Assembly (NCBI GenBank): GCA_022826755.1
Contig: JAJDUG010000041.1
Coordinates: 1-64,000 of the forward strand
DNA: 64,000 nucleotides
Direction: 5' to 3'
DNA from: Acidobacteriota bacterium
GTDB taxonomy: Bacteria > Acidobacteriota > Terriglobia > Versatilivoradales > Versatilivoraceae
A program made the position numbers and the translations under genes. Of the stretch, positions 21,072 through 30,000 are shown piece after piece (position 1 is the first letter of the stretch; each line of letters begins with the position of its first letter). A model generated the notes under the pieces. That model saw only the letters and a program-made list of their open reading frames with translations. It did not search any database and was not told the origin of the DNA.

Positions 21072-21938
21072 TCAATTCTCCCCGGATTCTTGAGGATCGG
21101 TATCGGAGTCGTCCCGAGGATAGGAACCCAGAATCTTCAAGTACCCGGCCAATTCCCTCAGATGGGCCAGGGCTCTCTTGCAGCGCCTGTCTTCCAGGCT
21201 GCCGGCGAAGTCGACGTAGAACAGGTATTCCCAGGGTTTGCCGTGCAAGGGACGGGACTCGATCTTGTAGAGGTCGATGTCCCGCAGCGCGAAAACGCTC
21301 ATCGAACGAAAAAGGGCCCCGGGAACATTCTGGATGGAAAAAACAATGGAAGTCTTGTTGGCGTTGGGAATCCGGCGGCGGCCCTTGGCCAGCAACAGGA
21401 ACCTTGTGAAGTTGGCGAAGTTGTCCTGAAGATTCTCCCGCAGGATGGTCATGCCGTATAAACGGGCAGCCAGGTCGCTCGCGATGGCGGCGCCGTCGAG
21501 GATGTTCTCTTCCTTGATCTTCTTGACGCTGCCGGCGGTGTCGTATGTCGGGATAATTTCGAGCCTGCCCAGCCGGGCGGTGTTTCTGCGGCACTGCATG
21601 AGCGCCTGGGGGTGGGAAAAGACCCGGCGGACTCGAGAAAGGCCGACCCCGGGGTTGGCGATCAGGTGGTGCAGGATGCGGAGCTTCAGCTCTCCGATGA
21701 TCGTGAGCCGGTGGCGCAGCAGACGATCGTAGTTCTGGTGAATGCTGCCCGCCAGCGAGTTTTCGATGGGAATGACGCCGAAGGTCGCCTCTTCCCGCTG
21801 GACTCTCCGAAACACCAGGTCAAAGGTCTCACAGGGAACAAGGCGGCCGACGCTTGGGAAAAAGCGACGGGAGGCGATCTCGCTATATGCCCCCGGCTCG
21901 CCCTGGTAGGCAACCACGCAATCTTGACCAGGCGGCAT
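21072..21938 (-). CDS. pheA: Prephenate dehydratase
   Basis: This enzyme converts prephenate to phenylpyruvate in phenylalanine synthesis. The 288-residue product is monofunctional: a catalytic domain starting VAYQGEPGAYSE with the IPIENSLAGSI and NFTRFLLLA motifs, followed by a C-terminal ACT domain with the ESRPLHG motif, the site for feedback inhibition by phenylalanine in known members. There is no chorismate mutase domain. A GGAGG site lies 10 bases before the ATG. The gene diverges from the DUF1015 gene and leads into the MobA-like gene. Confidence 0.95.
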   Translation of the reverse strand: MPPGQDCVVAYQGEPGAYSEIASRRFFPSVGRLVPCETFDLVFRRVQREEATFGVIPIENSLAGSIHQNYDRLLRHRLTIIGELKLRILHHLIANPGVGLSRVRRVFSHPQALMQCRRNTARLGRLEIIPTYDTAGSVKKIKEENILDGAAIASDLAARLYGMTILRENLQDNFANFTRFLLLAKGRRRIPNANKTSIVFSIQNVPGALFRSMSVFALRDIDLYKIESRPLHGKPWEYLFYVDFAGSLEDRRCKRALAHLRELAGYLKILGSYPRDDSDTDPQESGEN

Positions 21939-22047
21939 GGTGGTTCTGCCTCCGGTATGTCAGATCCGGGACGTCGGTCCGTTCAGATCCCGGGAAATGC
22001 AGGAATGTGGCGGTTCCCGCGGGGAGCCGGCCGGGTCGCGGGTCCCA

Positions 22048-22077
22048 TTGACAAAGCCGAATCCGTTGCTCGACAAT
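22048..22077 (+). promoter_or_regulatory. Candidate promoter of the DUF1015 gene
   Basis: A perfect TTGACA (22048-22053) is followed after 18 bases by GACAAT (22072-22077), ending 69 bases before the start codon. The -10 has two mismatches to TATAAT. Confidence 0.45.
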
Positions 22078-22146
22078 GTGTTGCCCTGCACCGGGTCGCC
22101 GGAAAATCCCATCGAAAGCGATTTTGACGCCGCGAGGAGCAGTCTG

Positions 22147-23481
22147 ATGCGAATATTGCCGTTTCGGGGTTACCGCTACAATCCGAACCGTATACCCAAC
22201 CTGGACGACGTGATCTCCCTGCCCTACGATCAGTTCAAGGGCTCGCGAGACGACCGCTTCCACGGACGCCATCCCTTTAACATCGCTCATCTTATCATGA
22301 ACCCGGAGACCAGTGAGGATTCGCCCTCCTGGAATCGATATACCCGGTCCAAGGCCCTGTTGGATCGATGGATGGATGCATCGGTCTTCCTGCAGGACGA
22401 TCAACCCGGCATCTATCCCTACTACCAGGACTTTCCCCTTTCCAACGGGACCACCGCAACCCGCAAGGGATTTGTGGCTCTGGGCGAAGTCACCGACTAT
22501 TCCCAAGGCATCGTGCGGCCCCACGAACGCACCATGGCCAAGCCCAAGCAGGATCGCCTGGAACTGCTGCGCTCCACCCGGGTCGACTCGGGAATCATCT
22601 TTGTCCTCTACTCGGATCCCGGCGGGGAGATCGAATCCCTGTTGGATGAAGCGACGGCGCCGCTACCTGCCATGACGGCAGACGGTCCGCACATTCTGTC
22701 GAATCGTTTATGGAGGCTGTCGGACTCGACGGCGATCGCGAGAATCCAGCAGATCATGCAAAACAAGCCGGTAATCATCGCCGACGGCCACCATCGCTAC
22801 GAGGTGGCGCTGGAGTTCAGCCGGGAGGCCATGAAGCGCCGGTCGGAGGACCCGGCTTGGGAAAGCTACCGATTCAAGCTCTTCAGTTTTGTTCGGCTGG
22901 AGTCTCCGGCAATCTCCATCCTGCCTATCCATCGCGTCCTGAGACACGTGGAAGGGTTCGAGCCGTCCCGCTTTCTTCAGGAACTGGAGGTGTTCTTTTC
23001 GATCGAAGCGACCGAGGTCGCCAGCGGCGTTCAGCCCCGGAGGCTGAAGGAGTTGCTCCAACGAATGCGGCTCCAGCAGGCCGCCGGGCATGCGGCCATG
23101 GGAGTCTATCTGCCCGGGCTGAACCGGTTGGCCCTGCTGACATTCCGCGGCGAGAAGGCGACGAACCTGGCTTGGCCGGCGGACAAGTCCGAGACCTGGC
23201 GCCAACTGGACGTGTCCATCCTGCAGGCGGCGATATTGGACCGGATACTCCACCTCGGGGAGCGCGAGCTGGCGCAGGGAAACTTTGTGGAGTATGTCAG
23301 TGAGGCCGGCGAGGCGGTCCTGAAGGCGGCGGACGACTCCTGCCAATGCGTCATTCTGCTGAATCCCACGCCCATGAAGCAGGTCGAGGCCGTTGTGGAG
23401 GCCGGAGACCTGCTACCCCAGAAAACCACCCACTTTCACCCCAAGCTCATGGAAGGCCTGGTGTTCGCCAAACACCTCTGA
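22147..23481 (+). CDS. DUF1015 family protein
   Basis: This is a conserved bacterial protein of unknown function. Family features seen are the start ILPFRGYRYNPNRIPNLDDV, the segment SLPYDQF..., RPHERTMAKPKQDRLELL, and IIADGHHRYEVALEF, which resembles a ParB/phosphate-handling loop. The 444-residue length is normal and the C-terminus THFHPKLMEGLVF is the family's usual end, so the gene is complete. The frame extends 70 codons upstream, but a GAGGAG site 7 bases before this ATG decides the start. In other genomes the family is often next to serine-biosynthesis genes; that is not so here. It converges with an epimerase remnant directly at its stop. Confidence 0.9.
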   Translation: MRILPFRGYRYNPNRIPNLDDVISLPYDQFKGSRDDRFHGRHPFNIAHLIMNPETSEDSPSWNRYTRSKALLDRWMDASVFLQDDQPGIYPYYQDFPLSNGTTATRKGFVALGEVTDYSQGIVRPHERTMAKPKQDRLELLRSTRVDSGIIFVLYSDPGGEIESLLDEATAPLPAMTADGPHILSNRLWRLSDSTAIARIQQIMQNKPVIIADGHHRYEVALEFSREAMKRRSEDPAWESYRFKLFSFVRLESPAISILPIHRVLRHVEGFEPSRFLQELEVFFSIEATEVASGVQPRRLKELLQRMRLQQAAGHAAMGVYLPGLNRLALLTFRGEKATNLAWPADKSETWRQLDVSILQAAILDRILHLGERELAQGNFVEYVSEAGEAVLKAADDSCQCVILLNPTPMKQVEAVVEAGDLLPQKTTHFHPKLMEGLVFAKHL

Positions 23482-23643
23482 CTCTTGCTTGAGGCGGGTG
23501 GAGTAGGCGTCGTTGCGGTCGTCCAGGATGGTGACCCGGGCGCCGGCGCCGGTCAGGCGGGCCGCCAGGTGGGAGCCGATGAAACCGGCGCCGCCGGTAA
23601 GCAGAATCGAGGTTCCCGGAGAGAGTCCGGGAGAGGAGCTCAA
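23482..23643 (-). pseudogene. N-terminal stub of an NAD-dependent epimerase/dehydratase
   Basis: The first ~54 residues read SILLTGGAGFIGSHLAARL and ILDDRNDAYSTRLKQE, a good match to the Rossmann N-terminus of GalE/RmlB-type sugar-nucleotide epimerases (GxxGxxG plus the acidic end of strand 2). The similarity stops exactly at the DUF1015 stop codon; beyond that the frame reads the antisense of that gene and ends at 23413. A full epimerase needs about 310 residues with a YxxxK motif. I infer that a deletion removed the rest and joined the stub to the DUF1015 gene. Its ATG overlaps the nadA stop by 4 bases, so it was once the second gene of that operon. Confidence 0.75.
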
Positions 23644-24686
23644 TGGATCTCCAGCATCCGGTCAACCGCCCGCTTGGCTCTCAGCCGGATGTCCTCGGGG
23701 ACATCCACGACATATCGGTTCTGGAGGAGGGATTCGAGGGTGTCCTGCAGCGTGATCTGGTTCATGTGGGGACAACGCACGCTGCACAGTCGGAGCATCT
23801 CCTTGTCGGGGTTTTCGGCCGCGACGTTGTCTGCCATGCTGCATTCGGTCAGCAGGAGATAGCGGGGTGACCGGGCCTGCTCCACAAAGCGAATCATGGC
23901 CGAGGTGCTTCCCGAAAAATCGGCTGCCTCAACCACTTCCGGACTGCACTCCGGGTGAGCCAGGACCACCACGTCGGGGAACTGCCGGCGCACGTTCTCG
24001 ATATCTTCCACGTTGAACTTCTCGTGAACCTCGCACTTGCCGTGCCAGCCGAGGAGCTGGTAGTCCATGTGAGAATCCTGCATCTCCTTGGGGATGGGCC
24101 TGTCGGTGGGAAAAATGATGTGTTTGCCGCTTTCGCGAGCCACGTTTCTGGCCAGGTATTCGTCCGGAAGAAAGATGACGGTTTCGGTCTTGAACGATTC
24201 AATGACCGCCAAGGCGTTGCTGGAAGTGCAGCAGACGTCGCTTTCGGCCTTGATGTCGGCGTAGGTGTTGACGTAGGTCACCACCGGAACGCCTGGAAAA
24301 CGCTCGCGCAACTCCCGGACATCCTCGGCGGTGATGCTGGCCGCCAGTGAACAGCCTGCCTCCAGCGAGGGGATCAGCACCGTCTTCTCCGGGCTCAGGA
24401 TCTTGGCGGTCTCCGCCATGAAGCGGACTCCGCAGAACACGATGGGATCGCCGTCGGTGGTGGCAGCCAGGCGGCTCAACTCCAGGGAGTCTCCGGTGAA
24501 ATCGGGCACCGAATGGTACAGCCCGGGCTCCATGTAGTTGTGTCCCAGGATCACTGCGCCCAGGTCGCCCTTCAACTGGTTGATGCGACACGCCAATTCG
24601 GCCTTGGCCCGAATTTCAAAATCGGGCAGGACATCGTGCAGCTTCTCCCGCAGAAGCTGATAGGTTTGCGAGGCGTCTTGGCTCAT
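23640..24686 (-). CDS. nadA: Quinolinate synthase A
   Basis: NadA condenses iminoaspartate with dihydroxyacetone phosphate to make quinolinate, the NAD precursor. The 348-residue length fits the family. The three [4Fe-4S] ligands are visible: Cys85 in VFCGVRFMAETAKIL, Cys218 in HGKCEVHE and Cys305 in VRCPHMNQI. Other motifs are VILGHNYMEP near 45 and TYVNTYADIKAESDVCCTSSN. Its own promoter candidate is upstream. No nadB or nadC is in the window. The downstream gene on the same strand is now only a stub. Confidence 0.96.
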   Translation of the reverse strand: MSQDASQTYQLLREKLHDVLPDFEIRAKAELACRINQLKGDLGAVILGHNYMEPGLYHSVPDFTGDSLELSRLAATTDGDPIVFCGVRFMAETAKILSPEKTVLIPSLEAGCSLAASITAEDVRELRERFPGVPVVTYVNTYADIKAESDVCCTSSNALAVIESFKTETVIFLPDEYLARNVARESGKHIIFPTDRPIPKEMQDSHMDYQLLGWHGKCEVHEKFNVEDIENVRRQFPDVVVLAHPECSPEVVEAADFSGSTSAMIRFVEQARSPRYLLLTECSMADNVAAENPDKEMLRLCSVRCPHMNQITLQDTLESLLQNRYVVDVPEDIRLRAKRAVDRMLEIH

Positions 24687-24753
24687 TGGACTTCAACCTG
24701 CCGCCGGGTGCATACCCGGCAAGCGATGAGAGCTGTGCTCACGTGGGGAAACC

Positions 24754-24782
24754 AGTATAACGCCGATCCTGACTGGAGGCAA
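24754..24782 (-). promoter_or_regulatory. Candidate promoter of nadA
   Basis: On the minus strand TTGCCT (24782-24777) and TATACT (24759-24754) are exactly 17 bases apart, about 70 bases before the nadA start. Confidence 0.5.
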
Positions 24783-24900
24783 TGCAGGCGCACCCTCGTT
24801 GGATCCACCCCCGCTTCATCCGGCAAGCGCCGTCCCCTTGTATGGAGCGCAGGCGCGGCCAGGTACAAGGGAATCGGTCGGAACTTCACGAACAAAACAG

Positions 24901-24957
24901 GTACAATTTATCGGAACGCACCGAATGTACGACGCCATTGACGCGCAAACGATTTGA
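24901..24957 (+). pseudogene. higB: C-terminal stub of a HigB-type toxin
   Basis: Reading the frame that ends at TGA 24955-24957 gives VQFIGTHRMYDAIDAQTI. This is the characteristic end of HigB-family mRNA interferases (FVGTH.EYD.IDA.TI). The sequence just upstream in the same frame (GTSRTKQ and earlier) does not resemble HigB, so the catalytic body is gone. The stop lies 10 bases before the higA start, the normal spacing for a higBA pair. Confidence 0.75.
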
Positions 24958-24967
24958 GGACCGAGTC

Positions 24968-25357
24968 ATGGAAATCGTACCGATCAAGACCGAACGGAAC
25001 TATCGCCGCACCCTCAAGGAAATTGAGGGCCTGATGACGGCCGAGCGTAACACGCCCGAAGGCGACCGCCTGAATGTTCTGGTGACGCTGGTCGAGGCTT
25101 GGGAGGCTCGGAATCACCCTCTCGATCTGCCCGACCCCATCGACGCCATCCACTACCACATGGAGCAGAACGGGCTCGCGCCGAAGGACCTGGTCACCTA
25201 TATCGGCAGTCGCAACCGGGTTTACGAGGTATTGAACCGCAAGCGGCCACTGAGCCTGAAGATGATTTGGCGCTTGCACAAGGGGCTCGGCATACCCGCG
25301 GAGTCATTGATCAAGGTTGTCGAGGAGTCTGCCTCGCTTACAGGTCCGACCCGTTGA
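24968..25357 (+). CDS. higA: HigA-type antitoxin (helix-turn-helix), orphan
   Basis: The 129-residue product is a full-length COG5499-type HigA: an N-terminal antitoxin region (MEIVPIKTERNYRRTLKEIE ...) and a C-terminal helix-turn-helix around GLAPKDLVTYIGSRNRVYEVLNRKRPLSLKMIWRLHKGLGIP (about 71-112). In an intact module it would neutralise the HigB ribonuclease and repress the operon. Here the toxin is reduced to 18 codons, so the gene is an orphan antitoxin or a relic still kept as a DNA-binding regulator. A GAGG site precedes the ATG. No promoter was seen. Confidence 0.85.
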   Translation: MEIVPIKTERNYRRTLKEIEGLMTAERNTPEGDRLNVLVTLVEAWEARNHPLDLPDPIDAIHYHMEQNGLAPKDLVTYIGSRNRVYEVLNRKRPLSLKMIWRLHKGLGIPAESLIKVVEESASLTGPTR

Positions 25358-25487
25358 CATTCGGGCAAGGGATGACGGAGGCCGTGTTTTCGGTCTATTC
25401 ATAAAGGCCGCCTCGATCACCTCCCGGGAAGGAACACCCGCAGGAAACCTATCCTCGGACGACCCACGCCAACCGCGGCTTCACCGC

Positions 25488-25513
25488 TCTCCCTTAACGT
25501 TCTCCCTTAACGT
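25488..25513 (+). repeat. 13-bp direct repeat, two copies
   Basis: TCTCCCTTAACGT occurs twice back to back (25488-25500 and 25501-25513), between higA and the next gene. It may be replication slippage. Confidence 0.7.
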
Positions 25514-25517
25514 TTGA

Positions 25518-25739
25518 TCATCCCCCGTCGTGACCGCGCAACCGCAGTTCCCGGCGCCAGCGGGCGTAGGCGGCGATGTCCTTCCACCTCACGTTGCTCA
25601 AGCTCCGATCTCCGTAATTGGTCTCCATTCGCCATCGAAGGTAGTCTTTGGGCGGGAAGGGTAGAAAGGGAAAGCGGCGATACCAGCCTCGGTCGCGGAA
25701 GGTCCAGCAGATTCGAATGAGCTCCACAAGAACGGTCAC
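25518..25739 (-). CDS. Small conserved hypothetical protein
   Basis: The 73-residue product (GTG start) has a conserved-looking core GWYRRFPFLPFPPKDYLRWRMET followed by a basic, tryptophan-rich tail. I recall similar short proteins with an 'RR.PFLP.PP.DYLRWR' segment from other bacteria, where their function is unknown; this recollection was not checked. It begins 29 bases after the zinc-ribbon protein gene and is likely in the same transcript. No membrane segment or catalytic motif is seen. Confidence 0.6.
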   Translation of the reverse strand: MTVLVELIRICWTFRDRGWYRRFPFLPFPPKDYLRWRMETNYGDRSLSNVRWKDIAAYARWRRELRLRGHDGG

Positions 25740-25768
25740 GATCGGTCTTCCGAGAAACGGTTCATGGT

Positions 25769-26254
25769 TCAGGAAAAATCGCGCATGGTCCGATCGTTGC
25801 GGATTTCCTTTTCCAGTCGTTCGGCAAACTGCAGGTCATACTCGCCGTGCTTCGGGTTCGGACGACAGTCCCGGTACTTGGCATAGCAATGGTAGCAGAT
25901 GGTCAACTTGGGAAACTTGCGGAAGAACCGGTCAAAGCCCAGCAGGCCCGCAACCAGGCTGATTCCATAGGTCCAGTAAGCCAACCCCAGTCCCAGCAGC
26001 AGATAGACCAGCCCCATCAGCTTTCGTGGTTCGTCCCGTACGTAGAAGTCTCCCTGGCCGCAGACGGCGCAACGGTCGACGCGGTTTCCGTCGAGGTGCT
26101 CCCGGGTAAACCGCAGCGGCTGCACCGCGCCGCAGGATCGGCAGGCCGGGGGAACGCCCTTCTCCCGCGGACGAGCATGGCATTCTCTATAGCAGCGCCG
26201 GCACAGAAAGGTAATGCGAATGGTCGGACCTCGATGCCTTCCCTGCCCCGCCAT
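25769..26254 (-). CDS. Zinc-ribbon membrane protein of unknown function
   Basis: No function is assigned. The 161-residue product has paired cysteines near the start (CRRCYREC), then CRSC and CAVC, which look like two zinc ribbons between about 18 and 68. A hydrophobic stretch LMGLVYLLLGLGLAYWTYGISLVAGLL (about 78-104) probably forms one or two membrane helices. A further CYHCYAKYRDCR motif follows, and the C-terminus is charged. The layout suggests a membrane-anchored metal-binding protein. It follows the archease gene by 64 bases on the same strand. Confidence 0.7.
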   Translation of the reverse strand: MAGQGRHRGPTIRITFLCRRCYRECHARPREKGVPPACRSCGAVQPLRFTREHLDGNRVDRCAVCGQGDFYVRDEPRKLMGLVYLLLGLGLAYWTYGISLVAGLLGFDRFFRKFPKLTICYHCYAKYRDCRPNPKHGEYDLQFAERLEKEIRNDRTMRDFS

Positions 26255-26318
26255 TCCACCCCGGCATTCACGGGACGATTACGACGGAATCTTCGCCGCC
26301 AGCTTCCAGGTGCCGTTG

Positions 26319-26738
26319 TCAGATGTCCAGGAACACCTGCAACCAGTGGCCCGATCCACGCCTGCGGATCTCGAGTTGGTGGTAGGTGATCGCCTTGACG
26401 TCCAGCCGGAGGGTATGGCGCAGCCGATCGAACGGCTCTCCTCGAACCTGCGCTTCCAGGATACGGGAAGATAACCGTTCGATCTTGAATTCTCTTGGGA
26501 CAAATTTCAAGCCGTCGTAGAGGTAGAGCACTTCGGTCAACCACCTGACCAGAAGCTGCTGATGGTCTCCCGCCTCGATTTTTGCCGACCTCGATTCGAC
26601 CGGCCGGACGGAGCCCGGGTCGACAATCACGGAAACGAGTCCGCAGGCCGCCTGTTCAAAGGTTTCCGCCAGCGTATTCCCACGGGCTTCGACCCCCAGG
26701 TCGGCGGGATGATCCAGGATCCGGTAGCCGGCTTCCAT
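26319..26738 (-). CDS. Archease family protein
   Basis: Archease assists the RNA ligase RtcB in forming its guanylate intermediate. The 139-residue product has the family start GYRILDHPADLGVEA (usual form DHTADIG), LLVRWLTEVLYLYD, and the conserved end AITYHQLEIRRRGSGHWLQVFLDI with the terminal metal-binding aspartate. The ATG chosen gives the family N-terminus; the frame stays open eight codons further upstream. RtcB is not in the window, so its partner must be elsewhere or the protein serves another role. Confidence 0.85.
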   Translation of the reverse strand: MEAGYRILDHPADLGVEARGNTLAETFEQAACGLVSVIVDPGSVRPVESRSAKIEAGDHQQLLVRWLTEVLYLYDGLKFVPREFKIERLSSRILEAQVRGEPFDRLRHTLRLDVKAITYHQLEIRRRGSGHWLQVFLDI

Positions 26739-26744
26739 GTTAGG

Positions 26745-27008
26745 CGAGCCCTGTCCCCGCACGACGGGGCGGACCCTTCGAGGGTGAAACGGGTGGCCGT
26801 CAATAAAGACAAACCACCAATGAACACCAATAGACCCTAATCACTCCGTTCATTGGTGTTCATTCGTGTCCATTGGTGGTTCGTTGTTTTCGTTCGCGGA
26901 TATCCTTCATCCCTTCGTTACCCTGCTATCCCCTCACGGATAACCCCGGCGCCTTGGTGGCCCTTCGTCTTTCTTCGTGTGCCTTCGTGGATAACTCTGT
27001 TTGTCGTT
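26745..27008. repeat. Composite intergenic repeat, copy C, with hairpin
   Basis: It starts with the CG-rich block ending CGAGGGTGAAAC. It then carries an imperfect inverted repeat: 26812-26831 pairs with 26862-26881 at 18 of 20 positions, built from ACCAATGAAC-type units, and could form a hairpin with a 30-base loop. Four decamers follow at 26953-26992 (CTTGGTGGCC, CTTCGTCTTT, CTTCGTGTGC, CTTCGTGGAT). It lies between the giant secreted protein (its 3' side) and archease (its 5' side). No gene is seen in it. Confidence 0.85.
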
Positions 27009-27011
27009 GTT

Positions 27012-30000
27012 TCAGTCGGCGGGGAGATCCACCCACAGGGAATTGTTCCGGGTGGTGATCTCTTCCACTCCGGGCCCCGCCACTATCTGCAGGTGCAGCC
27101 TCGCACCGCTGCCGGCAGTCCGCAATCCACTGACAGGAACCACGGCGGTCTTGGGGCGCAGGTCCAGGGGCGCCGGCAGCGAGGAGATGCGGTGTTCGAA
27201 AATCACGTTTCCCCTGGCATTCCGGATCTGCAGCCTGAAGGGTTGCGAAGGAGCCGAGCCCAGATTGTGAAGCGTCACTTCCCCCCGGTCTCCGTCAGCC
27301 TCGTATCGAAAGTCTTGCGGGCCCAGAGCCAGGTCGGGAAGCTGCCAGACCGGAGTTCCCGCTTCCTTCTGCCTGGCTTTGATGATGGTCGACTTTCCTC
27401 CGCGCAGTGTCAAGGGAATGGAACTGTGGCGTTTCAGCGTCAGGACCCTGCGGTTGAGGCCGAGGTCGACCTGTCCGTCGTCATTGAGATCCAGGCCTTC
27501 CGTCACTTCGTAAGTGCCGTTCTCCAGCTTCCAGACCCGCATGCGGACGTCATTCAAGGTCTCGCCCAGATTGAAGACGGTGACTTCCAGAACATCGGGC
27601 CTGGCTTGGGCGACCAGAGCAGCCACCTGACCGCGGGTATTTTCCCAGCTCACCGAGTGTCCCGCATAAATCTGTTGGTCTGCGTGGGCGATTCCTCCCA
27701 GGCGGGCCCGCTGGGTGGCCCGGTGGGGAATGAAGACGCCGCCCGGGCTGGGTTCCGCTTCGGTATAAAGGGTCCGATTCTGTTCCAGGTGCTTGAGCAG
27801 CGCTGCCTGGTAGTCGAGCAGGTAGCCCTTGCTTCCGGTAGCCTCGTAGGCATATTGGCGCGACAGCAGCGGCGCCTCTGTGAAGTGCAGATGGCGGTTC
27901 CAGAGGTTCAGCTTGGGAAGCAGTCTCAGGAAGGGGCCGGCCTCGCCAGCCTCCGGCAAGAACGGCTGCCAGCGCGCCGAGGTTGTCAGGGCGGTGTCCG
28001 AATGGCCCGCCTTCACCAGCCTGCTCAGGGTCCACAGATATTCCGGATCGCCGGTCACCCGGAAGACCCCCCACATCAGGTCCAGCAGGGGTGGGCCGGG
28101 CAATCCCCGGGTCAGAGCCTCGTCGGTAGCAAATTGGATGGCCAGGGTCAATCTCGGATAGCGGTCCTTCTTCCAGTGCTCCAGCCGCGCCGCGGCATAC
28201 TCCTTCAACTGATCCACCAGGATCGGATTGCGATTGTAATCGGCCAGCGTCAGGGCCGAGTGCCACAGGAGAGGGCTCCAGACCTCTTCCCGGGCGTAGA
28301 TTCCCTGCTGGACCGATGCCGTAGCGCTTACCCGCGAGGATTTGAAGTGGCGGTGACCCGCGGGGTTGGCGGCGGTGAGGCGATTCAGGTGACGGGAAGT
28401 CTCCATCAGCATTTCGATCCAGCGGGGGTTGCCGTAATCCATCAGGGCCAGCATCGGGGCCAGGCTCAATCCCGCCCGGTAAGCCTGGCGGACGGACTGC
28501 ACCTGACGGTTGAATCCCTTCTCCAGAGTCCCGTCGAGTTCGCGGGCTTCGAGCAGAGAGGCCAGGGACTCCCTGAGTCGGGGCGCCGGGCCTTCCATCA
28601 GTGCGACCCCCGGCCAATGTGCCGCCAGTCGAGTGTCTCCGTCAAGTCCGCCACCGAATGACCCGTCCTGGAGTTGCCGGTGGTCGATCCACCAGTCAGC
28701 AATGCGTCGGAAGTGGTCCACCAGCCGCTTCTGTTGAACGGCCCATCGGGGGAACTCGTGAGGCGAGGCGGATTGCTCTCGATATTCCGGCGGAATCGAA
28801 TGGGGTTGGAGCAGGCCTTTGAAGGCCAGCCCCTGCGGATCCTCGGGTTTGGATTGCAGCACACCTTCCACCAGGCGGAAGGTGTCGTCAACGCTGCTGA
28901 AATTTCGGCGGGCCGAGCCAAAGTCCATGGACATCCAGTCCAGCCGTCGGGTCAGCTTGCGTAGACCTTGACGGATCAACAGATAGCGCTTGGAAAGGAG
29001 GTCCGGCTGCTCGGACTGATTCCCTGACAGCCTCCACTGTGTGGCGGTGCGCACCCGGATCTCCGCACTTTGGAGATGCTGCCCGGGGAAGTCGATCCGG
29101 TCGCTGGCTACGGTCATCCAAAGAGGCTGGCCCGCGGGAACAAAGCAGTCGCCAAGATCGAGCTCGATGTCGGCCGGGTTTTCCGCCGACCAAAGGAAAT
29201 CCAGGGAAATCAGGTCCCGCTGGGGAAGGATGGGGTCCTTTACCGTCCATCGCACCCTGGACTGCAGGGAGGCGCCCTGCCCGGCCCCGTCCAAACGGAT
29301 ACGAATGGCCTTCACGGCCGTGTGGCCCAGGAAGGGGGGCAGGAAAATGTGTCGAAAGCCTTGGGTGGGAGACGGTTCCAGTGGGGTGGAGGGCTCCTGA
29401 TGGCTTTCTTCGGGAACAGCCATCCAGGCTTCCCGATCCCGGGGACCATAGGCCGAACGCAGATCCGTTCGTCGTCCGAAGAAAGATCTGACCTGACGGG
29501 CGGACTGGCCCGGAAGGTCGGCCGCCAGTTCCACGGGCAGCAGCCGAAAGGTCAGCCATCCGCCGCCGGCGCTAGCGGTTCCGCTCACGGGGGCGTCCCG
29601 GATCGACAGCAGAGAGAACTCTCGAACCTGACCGGACGCTCGCTCCATTTCAATCCGAGACATGGACAGGGATCCGTTCAGGAGTTTGGATGTTTCACTC
29701 GCCCTTTCCGGAGAAAGATCCCAAAGCAGCCGGCGCTGACCTCCCTCGTATCCGTAGATCTTTCCCTTCAGATCGCCTCGCAAGCTGAGATGGCTGAATG
29801 CCTCCCGCGAGACCTCGAGCTGCAAGGTCCTTCCCTCCCCTGGATATCCCTGCGTTGTCGGCGGCCAAGAGCTATCGGAGAATCCATCCACGGCTGCCGG
29901 CGAGGCCCGCTTGACGTCCCGGGCGGACACGATTCCCAGCGGGCGAATCGAGATGGGGGCGGTCAGTGACAGGAAGGCCTCCGGATTTTTCCAACCGAAA

